From an uncultured Butyricicoccus sp. (GTDB lineage: Bacteria > Bacillota > Clostridia > Oscillospirales > Butyricicoccaceae), in NCBI GenBank assembly GCA_900555465.1, contig USLE01000117.1, positions 1-5,336 on the forward strand: DNA of 5,336 bases, in the 5' to 3' direction. The position numbers and the translations under genes were made by a program. Under the pieces are notes generated by a model. That model worked only from the letters and a program-made list of their open reading frames with translations. It was not told the origin of the DNA and ran no database searches. Every line of letters starts with the position of its first letter. The first letter of the stretch is position 1. This document shows positions 1 to 4,840 of the stretch, in pieces.

Positions 1-71
1 AGCTCCTTCTGCGTCAGGCCGAGCGCCTTGCGCCGCTCCGCAATGAGCGCGCCGGTTTTCTTTGCATCCAT
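1..71 (-). CDS. Cro/C1 (XRE)-family helix-turn-helix DNA-binding protein, N-terminal fragment
   Basis: Only the first 23 codons plus two bases are inside the window; the gene continues past the left edge. The reading begins MDAKKTGALIAERRKALGL and continues TQKE. This is the usual opening of a Cro/C1-type helix-turn-helix domain: helix 1 with the I-x-x-x-R-x-x-x-G-L-T-Q pattern leading into the first HTH helix. Proteins of this family bind DNA as transcriptional regulators, but some carry other C-terminal domains, which cannot be seen here. The start is supported by a purine-rich GGTGGGAG just upstream, although that Shine-Dalgarno core lies rather close to the ATG, and by a good promoter at 99-127. 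The gene is on the same strand as the pyr operon but separated from it by a hairpin terminator, so it is probably an independent unit. The target is unknown. Confidence 0.8.
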   Translation of the reverse strand, partial: MDAKKTGALIAERRKALGLTQKE

Positions 72-98
72 CTCTCCCACCTGCCTTTCTCTGGTTCC

Positions 99-127
99 AG
101 TATAGCCGATTTGCCGCCCCGCCGCAA
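99..127 (-). promoter_or_regulatory. Predicted sigma-A-type promoter for the XRE-family gene
   Basis: On the minus strand a -10 box TATACT (99-104, five of six consensus bases) lies 17 nt downstream of TTGCGG (122-127, which keeps the TTG of the -35 consensus). The predicted transcription start is near position 92, giving a leader of about 20 nt that contains the ribosome binding site. The promoter lies after the terminator hairpin of the upstream operon, as expected for a separate transcription unit. Confidence 0.6.
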
Positions 128-141
128 CCGAGACGCAGAAG

Positions 142-172
142 AAGGGCGCTCCACGCAGCGTGGAGCGCCCTT
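142..172 (-). terminator. Rho-independent terminator of the pyrK-pyrD-phosphatase/GNAT operon
   Basis: There is a perfect 14-bp GC-rich inverted repeat (142-155 with 159-172) with a 3-nt loop, 9 nt after the TAA stop of the phosphatase/GNAT gene on the minus strand. The stem is followed on that strand by a T-rich but interrupted tail (CTTCTGCGTCT). The hairpin is very strong; the interrupted U tract is the weaker part of the prediction. It sits between two genes of the same direction and so insulates the downstream XRE-type gene. Confidence 0.75.
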
Positions 173-181
173 GCAAATCCT

Positions 182-1342
182 TTAATCAATGCCGATCTTC
201 TTGAACATGCGGTAATGCAGGCCGTTTTCGTCCTGATATGTGCCGCGCTGCTCGAAGGCGAATTTTTGGTAGAAGCCCTGCGCGCGGGCGTTTTTCTCCG
301 CCGCGTGCGCGCATAAGTACGTCCGGCCGAGCATGCGGTACACGCTGATTGCCTGCCCGAGGATCTGCCCGCTGAGGCCGCAGCCGCGGTAAGTCTCGTC
401 GATGCAGAAGCCGCCGACCAGACCCACGTCCGGCTCGTCGTCGTAAAACGTCTTGAGATAGATGAGCGCGACCTCCTCGCCGCTCTCGAGACACCCGAAG
501 GTCACCGAGCGCGGGCTCATGCGCTGCGCCCGCTCGACGTCGCGCAGCAGCGCGTCCGGGTCGAGATTCGCGTCCGTGCCGTAGGCATTGCGGTGCAGCT
601 CGCGCATAAAGGCGACGATCTTGTCCGCGTCTGCTGTATCCATCGGGTCCGCGCGGCGGAACCAGATCTGCGGGGTCGTGGGCACGCCCTTGTTGTCCGT
701 CCAGCCGATGGACGCAAAGGTGGACAGCTGCTGCGGCAGGTGGGAGGCGTCGTTTTCGTACACGACCTCGAGCTTGTCCGGCCCGTCGAACTCGAATTTC
801 GCCACGCAGGTGTTGTCGCCCCAGCCGATCTCGCCCATCTGCTCGGGCGCAAAGCCGTGCGCAATGGTCAGCGCGCCGCGGATCGCCGAGCCGTGTGTCA
901 CGACCGCGATCGACTTGCCCTCGTTTTCACGCACCAAGCCGCGCACGCCGTCCAGCATGCGCCGCCCGGCCTGCATGACGCTCTCGCCGTGCGGCGGCAC
1001 CGCGTCCCACGGGCGCGCGCGCCAGACCGCGTATTCCTCGGGCCACAGGCGGGGCAGCTCAGCCCACGGCACGTCTTCCCAGTCGCCCATATCGATCTCG
1101 CGCAGCACCGGGCGGATCTCGACGGTCAGCCCGTGCGCCTCCGCGACCGCCTTTGCGGTCGTGCGCGCGCGGAACAGGTCGGAAGCGTATACCGCGTCGA
1201 GCGGCACGTTTTCGAACCGCTTCGCGAGGCAGGGCAGCTGCTCATATGCCCGCGGGGTGAGCAGGCTGTCGTACTGCCCGTGGCAGCGGCGGTAGACGTT
1301 GCCCTCGGCCTCCGCGTGGCGGATGATGTAGACCGTGGTCAT
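182..1342 (-). CDS. Two-domain protein: histidine phosphatase (phosphoglycerate-mutase-like) fused to a GNAT N-acetyltransferase
   Basis: The product is 386 residues, about twice the length of a single-domain histidine phosphatase. Residues 1 to about 200 are a branch-1 histidine phosphatase. R8-H9-A10 is the RHG-type motif with H9 as the predicted phospho-acceptor, followed by R58 in SDLFRARTTA, E82 as likely acid/base in REIDMGDWE, and H150 in VVTHG. All core catalytic positions are present. The usual Gly of the LT-x-x-G-x-x-Q motif is Ala (LTPRAYEQ). Residues from about 225 to 386 look like a GNAT domain: an acetyl-CoA-binding motif A at 312-324 (DETYRGCGLS, R319-x-x-G322) and a motif-B-like NARAQGFYQKFAF at 351-363. 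No signal peptide or membrane segment is seen, so it is probably cytoplasmic. The ATG follows a GGAGG at 1351-1355 with 8-nt spacing, inside the end of pyrD, and the pyrD stop is only 3 nt upstream, so it is the last gene of the pyrKD operon. Phosphatase and acetyl-acceptor substrates are unknown. A phosphoglycerate mutase role is unlikely given the domain architecture. Confidence 0.9.
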   Translation of the reverse strand: MTTVYIIRHAEAEGNVYRRCHGQYDSLLTPRAYEQLPCLAKRFENVPLDAVYASDLFRARTTAKAVAEAHGLTVEIRPVLREIDMGDWEDVPWAELPRLWPEEYAVWRARPWDAVPPHGESVMQAGRRMLDGVRGLVRENEGKSIAVVTHGSAIRGALTIAHGFAPEQMGEIGWGDNTCVAKFEFDGPDKLEVVYENDASHLPQQLSTFASIGWTDNKGVPTTPQIWFRRADPMDTADADKIVAFMRELHRNAYGTDANLDPDALLRDVERAQRMSPRSVTFGCLESGEEVALIYLKTFYDDEPDVGLVGGFCIDETYRGCGLSGQILGQAISVYRMLGRTYLCAHAAEKNARAQGFYQKFAFEQRGTYQDENGLHYRMFKKIGID

Positions 1343-1345
1343 GCC

Positions 1346-2254
1346 TTAAACCTCCACCGCGCCGGAGAGCTCGCGGACGGATTTGACGCCGTGCGCGTCC
1401 ATCCAAGCCTCCAGCTCCGCGAGCGCCTTGACCGGCGCCATCGGGTCGGCGAACATCACCGTGCCCATCGCGACCGCGTCCGCGCCCGCGAGCAGCATTT
1501 CGACAATGTCCTTGCCCGTGCGGATGCCACCCATGCCGAGGATCGGCACATCGACCGCTTTTCGCACCTGGTACACCATGCGCACCGCGACCGGGAACAC
1601 CGCCGGGCCGGACAGGCCGCCCATCACGTTGGACAGGATGGGGCGTCGGGTCTCAATATCAATGCGCATGCCGAGCAGCGTGTTGATGAGCGAGAGCGCG
1701 TCCGCGCCCGCGGCCACCGCGGCGCGCGCGATCTCGGTGATGTCGGTCACATTGGGGGACAGCTTGACGATGAGCGGCTTTTTCGCTTTTTTCTTCGCCG
1801 CCGAGACCACCTCGGTGACCATGTCCGGCTGGGTGCCGAACGCCATGCCGCCGCACTTGACGTTCGGACAGGAGATGTTCATTTCGATCAGATCCACGTC
1901 CGCGTCCGAGATCTTCTCGACCATGCCCTCGTACTCCTCGACCGTGTTGCCGGATACGTTGGCGATGATCGCGGTGTCGTACTGCCGCAGGAAGGGGATC
2001 TGCTCCGCGATGAAGCGGTCGATGCCCGGGTTCTGCAGGCCCACGCAGTTCAAAATGCCCGACGGGGTCTCCGCGATGCGGGGCGCGGGGTTGCCGAGGC
2101 GCTCGGTCGGGGTCAGGCCCTTGACGCCGATGCCGCCGAGCCGCGACAGATCGAAAAACTCGCCGTACTCATGGCCGAAGCCGAACGTGCCGGAAGCGGT
2201 CGTCACCGGGTTTTTGAGCGCGACGCCGCAGAAATTGACTCTCAGATCCGCCAT
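1346..2254 (-). CDS. pyrD: Dihydroorotate dehydrogenase (NAD+), catalytic subunit, class 1B
   Basis: This 302-residue protein, normal length for the family, is the FMN-containing TIM-barrel subunit that oxidises dihydroorotate to orotate in de novo pyrimidine synthesis. Visible signatures are SGTFGFG (21-27), K45 in VKGLT (FMN site), NCVGLQNPG (69-77), NISCPNVK (126-133) with C129 as the catalytic base typical of class 1 enzymes, K164 in IVKLSPN, INTLLGM (190-196), the GGLSGPA loop (212-218), and the GMGGI (240-244) and AMGT (262-265) phosphate-binding segments. The frame is open for 104 codons further upstream, but that stretch is an Arg-rich shadow of pyrK. The ATG at 2254 is chosen because family homology begins there and an AGGAGG lies 10 nt before it. 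The start overlaps the pyrK stop by one base (TAATG), which suggests translational coupling. Having pyrK beside it marks this as the heterotetrameric NAD+-dependent class 1B enzyme, not the fumarate-dependent 1A form. Confidence 0.96.
   Translation of the reverse strand: MADLRVNFCGVALKNPVTTASGTFGFGHEYGEFFDLSRLGGIGVKGLTPTERLGNPAPRIAETPSGILNCVGLQNPGIDRFIAEQIPFLRQYDTAIIANVSGNTVEEYEGMVEKISDADVDLIEMNISCPNVKCGGMAFGTQPDMVTEVVSAAKKKAKKPLIVKLSPNVTDITEIARAAVAAGADALSLINTLLGMRIDIETRRPILSNVMGGLSGPAVFPVAVRMVYQVRKAVDVPILGMGGIRTGKDIVEMLLAGADAVAMGTVMFADPMAPVKALAELEAWMDAHGVKSVRELSGAVEV
1351..1355 (-). promoter_or_regulatory. Ribosome binding site of the phosphatase/GNAT gene inside the end of pyrD
   Basis: GGAGG on the minus strand lies 8 nt before the ATG at 1342 and within the last codons of pyrD. 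It fixes the start of the fusion protein. It also means ribosomes finishing pyrD pass directly over it, which supports coupled translation. Confidence 0.75.
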
Positions 2255-3021
2255 TACCACTCGACCTCCTCTGCGTTGAACACCGGGCCGTCCTTGCAGA
2301 CGTGCCCGTATCTGGTTTCGCCGTTTTCCGCCTTGAGCGCGCACGCACACACCAGGCACGCGCCGATGCCGCAGCCCATGCGCTCCTCCATGGACACCTG
2401 ACAGGGCAGGCCGGCCTGCTTTGCGATGGCGGCGATCGCCCTCAGCATGGGCTTGGGGCCGCAGGCGGCGACGCCGGTCGCGTCCGCTACAAGCTCTTTC
2501 AGCACATCGGTCACAAAGCCGTGGCGGGCGTAGGAGCCGTCGTCGGTCGTGACAAAGGTCTCGCACACGGCGCGGAAGTCCTCCTCCAGAATGACCGCGC
2601 CCTTATTCCGGAAGCCCAGAATCGCGCGCGGCGCCGCACCCGCGGCCTTGGCGCACTTTACAGTTTGCAGCATGGGCGGCACGCCGATGCCGCCGCCGAG
2701 AAAGACCGGCCTTGCGCCGAGCGCCGCCACGTCAAACCCGTGGCCGAGCGGGCCGAGCACATCGAGCGTATCCCCTTCTTTGCGTTCGGCCAGCCATTCG
2801 GTGCCGCTGCCCTTGACCTGGAATACGATGTGCAGCGCGCCGCTTTCGGCGAGGCAGATCGAGATCGGGCGGCGGAGCATGTTGCCCTCCCCGCACGCGA
2901 TGTGTACAAACTGGCCGCACTGCGCCGCGGCCGCGATCTGCGGCGCGTCCAGCACGAGCCGGAATAAGCCGTCGCCCAGCTGCTCATTGCGCGCGATGCG
3001 GCAGATTTCCTGAATCGACAT
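2254..3021 (-). CDS. pyrK: Dihydroorotate dehydrogenase electron transfer subunit (FAD, 2Fe-2S)
   Basis: This 255-residue iron-sulfur flavoprotein passes electrons from the PyrD FMN to NAD+. Residues 1 to about 100 form the FAD-binding ferredoxin-reductase barrel, with RRPISIC (50-56) as the R-x-x-S flavin motif and GPLGHGF (90-96). Residues about 104-210 form the NAD-binding lobe, with FLGGGIGVPPM (107-117) and ACGPKPML (186-193). The C-terminal 2Fe-2S loop has C217-x4-C222-x2-C225 and C242; an extra cysteine, C227, lies inside the loop. The start chosen is the ATG at 3021, after AAAGGGGA at 3030-3037. An in-frame ATG at 3054 would add 11 residues, but its AGGAG is only 1 nt away and the ATG lies at the predicted transcription start. 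The gene is first in the operon, ahead of pyrD. pyrF or pyrE is not adjacent within the window. Confidence 0.96.
   Translation of the reverse strand: MSIQEICRIARNEQLGDGLFRLVLDAPQIAAAAQCGQFVHIACGEGNMLRRPISICLAESGALHIVFQVKGSGTEWLAERKEGDTLDVLGPLGHGFDVAALGARPVFLGGGIGVPPMLQTVKCAKAAGAAPRAILGFRNKGAVILEEDFRAVCETFVTTDDGSYARHGFVTDVLKELVADATGVAACGPKPMLRAIAAIAKQAGLPCQVSMEERMGCGIGACLVCACALKAENGETRYGHVCKDGPVFNAEEVEW
2265..2270 (-). promoter_or_regulatory. Ribosome binding site of pyrD inside the end of pyrK
   Basis: AGGAGG on the minus strand lies 10 nt before the ATG at 2254, within the last codons of pyrK (the EEVEW tail). It decides the pyrD start, since the frame stays open far upstream. Confidence 0.8.
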
Positions 3022-3029
3022 AACATGAT

Positions 3030-3037
3030 TCCCCTTT
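3030..3037 (-). promoter_or_regulatory. Ribosome binding site of pyrK
   Basis: AAAGGGGA on the minus strand lies 8 nt before the ATG at 3021. It selects this ATG over the in-frame ATG at 3054 and over the out-of-frame ATG at 3026. Confidence 0.7.
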
Positions 3038-3060
3038 CGCTTGTGTTCATCCATGCTCCT

Positions 3061-3089
3061 ATTGTACAGGAAAACCGCGGAAAAAGAAA
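3061..3089 (-). promoter_or_regulatory. Predicted promoter of the pyrK-pyrD-phosphatase/GNAT operon
   Basis: On the minus strand a -10 box TACAAT (3061-3066, five of six consensus bases) has TTTCTT (3084-3089) 17 nt upstream as a weak -35. Transcription would start near 3054, leaving a leader of only about 30 nt before the pyrK start. That is too short to hold a PyrR-type attenuator, so control would have to act at initiation or through the leader start codons. Confidence 0.55.
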
Positions 3090-3168
3090 GCCAAACACTG
3101 CATTTTGCCCCATGTTTTCGGAACCTCTGCGCACAGGTCACGTCTAATAAAATAAAGGAGGGATCGGT

Positions 3169-3714
3169 ATGAAAAGGATTGCCATGCTGGCGCTGCTGCT
3201 CGGGCTGCTCGCGGGCTGCGGCGCGGAACAAGAGGCGTCCGCCCTGCCGGAGGAGATGCCGGCGGATTTCGAGATCCGGTACGAAGACTGGATCGATGCA
3301 GACGCGATCAACATCTACGACACGGGCGAAAAGCTGCTGCAAAAGGATCTGGTAAGCCCGGACGGGCAGCGCACCGCGCAGGCGGAGCTTACCGTTTCGG
3401 ACGAGACCAAGCAGGAGATCTACGCCAAGGTGCGCGCCTGCGCGCTCGACCGGCTGGGGGACGAAAAGCTGACCTCGGAAAACCTGACCACGGACGGAAC
3501 GCAGGTGGGCGTTGCCCCTCTGCGGGAGTATGAAATCACCTTTACAGCGAATGGCACAACCTATACGGTGACCGGCGACTCCACGGCGCAGAGCTATATC
3601 AGACAAGACGGACGTGCGGCGCAGTTCTGGGAATTTACGCAGTATATGAACGAGCTGTACCACAACAGCCCGGAATACCAGTCCCTGCCCGAACCACAGG
3701 GCGGGTATATGTAA
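3169..3714 (+). CDS. Small lipoprotein of unknown function
   Basis: The 181-residue product has a typical lipoprotein signal peptide: K2-R3, a hydrophobic run at 4-15, and a lipobox L14-A15-G16-C17. C17 is the predicted lipidated residue after signal peptidase II cleavage, so the mature protein should be anchored on the outer face of the cytoplasmic membrane. Residues 18-32 are an acidic, Pro/Ala-rich linker. The mature part (about 33-181) alternates short beta-like segments (FEIRYEDW at 34-41, YEITFTANGTTYTVTG at 121-136) with an amphipathic helix around 77-92, and ends in an aromatic-rich tail (FWEFTQYMNELY at 153-164). I do not recognise a named family. The start is secured by an excellent AAAGGAGGG at 3154-3162 with 6-nt spacing. 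The gene is divergent from pyrK and monocistronic, ending before the hairpin at 3773-3806. No convincing promoter was found for it in the 147-bp gap. Confidence 0.88.
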   Translation: MKRIAMLALLLGLLAGCGAEQEASALPEEMPADFEIRYEDWIDADAINIYDTGEKLLQKDLVSPDGQRTAQAELTVSDETKQEIYAKVRACALDRLGDEKLTSENLTTDGTQVGVAPLREYEITFTANGTTYTVTGDSTAQSYIRQDGRAAQFWEFTQYMNELYHNSPEYQSLPEPQGGYM

Positions 3715-3772
3715 GAGTGGCGGATGCGGACACCGCCTGCCCACAAGGCTGTCGCAAACAAGTTTGGAAATC

Positions 3773-3817
3773 CCCCCTGCGGGTATCGGTTGATACCCGC
3801 AGGGGGATGCTGTTTTT
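3773..3817. terminator. Hairpin terminator between the convergent lipoprotein and LysR-type genes
   Basis: There is a perfect 15-bp stem (3773-3787 with 3792-3806) and a 4-nt loop. On the plus strand it is followed after 6 nt by TTTTT (3813-3817), which suits termination of the lipoprotein gene. On the minus strand it follows the LysR-type gene stop by about 30 nt and is trailed by only a short ATTTCC, so it is a weaker terminator in that direction. The position between convergent genes supports bidirectional use. Confidence 0.75.
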
Positions 3818-3836
3818 GGGGAACAACGCAGAGCGG

Positions 3837-4676
3837 TCACCCGATGGACTTGATAAAACCGCGCAGGTCGGTGCGCCCGCCGGGCTTGCACAGGCAGTAA
3901 TAAGAGACATTTGCCTCCTCATCCAGAATTGGGATGTTGACGCGGTTCACATGATTGCCCTCCCGGTTCAGCCACAGATCGGTTGCAAAGCTCGGCAGGG
4001 CGGAGAATTTTACCAGCTCATCAAACGCCACATCCTCCTGCTCGAGAAAGCGGGTATCCGGCATCTTCCGGACGGTCAGCTCGCGCCAGAACCCGAGGCG
4101 GTTGCGCAGCAGCATGGTCTCGCCGTTGAGATCCTTCATGTACAGCGCCTTGCTGCCGGACAGCGGATGCGCGGGCGGCAAAGAGAAAAACAGATGCTCT
4201 TCACCGTATTTCGCGCAGATCATGCCCGGCTCGTCCACGGGGAACGGCAGGACGATCAGCTGGTACACATCCTCCCGCAGGCCCTGCAGCAGGACATCGT
4301 TCTCCCGTATCTCGGAGGAGATCGTCATCTCAGGATACAGGTCGGATAGCAGCGCAGGGATCTCCCACAGGGGCGCGGGCGCGCAGGCGCCGAACAGGAT
4401 CGTGCGCTGGCTGCGGTCAAACGCCTGGATGCGGCTGATCATATCCTGAGACTGCTCCATGATTTTCCGGGCGTAGTCCACCGCCATGCGCCCGTTTTCA
4501 TTGAGTTCGATTTTGTTTTTCTGCCGCGTGAACAGGGAGACCTGCAGCTCGGCCTCCAGCCGCTGCATGGAGCGGCTGAGCGCCGGCTGGGAGATGTGCA
4601 GCTGTTCTGCGGCGTTGGACAAGGTCCCGCACGCCGCCACGGCCAGCAGCTGCTCCAGCTGATAGAGTTCAAACAT
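3837..4676 (-). CDS. LysR-family transcriptional regulator
   Basis: The 279-residue protein is slightly shorter than the usual 290-310 for the family but intact. Residues 1-60 are the winged helix-turn-helix: LEQLLAVAACGTLSNAAEQL (7-26), then HISQPALSRSMQRLEAEL (27-44) with the hallmark S-Q-P-A-L-S-R recognition helix, then LFTRQKNKIELNENG (48-62). A linker helix at about 63-88 leads to the effector-binding domain at about 92-279, which begins RTILFGACAPAPLW and includes LVKFSALPSF (221-230) in its second lobe. The ATG follows AGAGG at 4686-4690 with 9-nt spacing. The gene is divergent from an aldo/keto reductase, the standard layout in which a LysR-type protein controls the neighbouring gene and represses itself. 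The inducer cannot be inferred. The gene is convergent with the lipoprotein gene. Confidence 0.95.
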   Translation of the reverse strand: MFELYQLEQLLAVAACGTLSNAAEQLHISQPALSRSMQRLEAELQVSLFTRQKNKIELNENGRMAVDYARKIMEQSQDMISRIQAFDRSQRTILFGACAPAPLWEIPALLSDLYPEMTISSEIRENDVLLQGLREDVYQLIVLPFPVDEPGMICAKYGEEHLFFSLPPAHPLSGSKALYMKDLNGETMLLRNRLGFWRELTVRKMPDTRFLEQEDVAFDELVKFSALPSFATDLWLNREGNHVNRVNIPILDEEANVSYYCLCKPGGRTDLRGFIKSIG

Positions 4677-4696
4677 GTGCGACCACCTCTTTGCCC

Positions 4697-4725
4697 ATTA
4701 TATCAGTCAGGTTTTCGGAATACAA
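4697..4725 (-). promoter_or_regulatory. Strong predicted promoter of the LysR-type regulator gene
   Basis: On the minus strand there is a perfect TATAAT (4697-4702) preceded by TGA, giving the extended -10 form TGnTATAAT. TTGTAT (4720-4725) lies exactly 17 nt upstream as the -35. The start would be near 4690, leaving a leader of about 14 nt that is essentially only the ribosome binding site. Confidence 0.8.
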
Positions 4726-4735
4726 GATTTAGTAT
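4720..4735. promoter_or_regulatory. Candidate operator: inverted repeat ATAC-N8-GTAT
   Basis: ATAC (4720-4723) and GTAT (4732-4735) form a short dyad. It covers the -35 box of the regulator promoter and lies about 75 bp upstream of the predicted aldo/keto reductase start. LysR-type proteins commonly bind an interrupted dyad at about -65 of the target and thereby block their own promoter. The dyad here is T-N12-A, not the canonical T-N11-A, and is only 4 bp per arm, so it could be chance. Confidence 0.4.
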
Positions 4736-4769
4736 GCGATTTGGTTATAGCAGCTTGCAGAATCGGCAC

Positions 4770-4798
4770 TGTACTTTGCCCAAAAACCGGCCTACAAT
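4770..4798 (+). promoter_or_regulatory. Predicted promoter of the aldo/keto reductase gene
   Basis: There is a -10 box TACAAT (4793-4798) with TGTACT (4770-4775) 17 nt upstream as a poor -35 (three of six). A good -10 with a weak -35 is typical of promoters that need an activator, which fits control by the divergent LysR-type regulator. The start would be near 4805. Confidence 0.5.
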
Positions 4799-4840
4799 GT
4801 ACTTGTCAAAAGGAAAAAGCCAAATAGAGGGAGTGGTGCT

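Noticed and set aside
593..2401. A 602-codon open frame on the plus strand, antisense to the phosphatase/GNAT gene, pyrD and part of pyrK.
   Set aside because: It lies opposite three genes with clear family motifs, and its translation is dominated by Arg, His, Asp and Ala in the monotonous pattern produced by the complement of GC-rich coding sequence. It has no ribosome binding site at its start and no recognisable domain.
2255..2566. Upstream extension of the pyrD frame by 104 codons.
   Set aside because: It is Arg-rich and overlaps pyrK in another frame. The normal N terminus of class 1B PyrD begins at 2254, preceded by AGGAGG.
3145..3153. AT-rich TAATAAAAT as a -10 box for the lipoprotein gene.
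   Set aside because: The transcription start would fall inside the ribosome binding site and no -35 lies at the right distance. The promoter for this gene remains unidentified.
3755..3766. Short palindrome CAAAC-AA-GTTTG upstream of the large hairpin.
   Set aside because: Five base pairs with a 2-nt loop is too small to be meaningful, and it is not placed at a promoter.
3022..3891. Upstream extension of the pyrK frame to 3891, which would give a 545-residue protein.
   Set aside because: The extension runs antisense through the lipoprotein gene and the terminator hairpin and resembles no ferredoxin-reductase sequence. Family homology and the ribosome binding site place the start at 3021.
3717..4349. 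A 210-codon plus-strand frame opposite the LysR-type gene.
   Set aside because: It reads through the terminator hairpin and antisense to a well-supported LysR-family gene. It is a shadow frame without its own family motifs.
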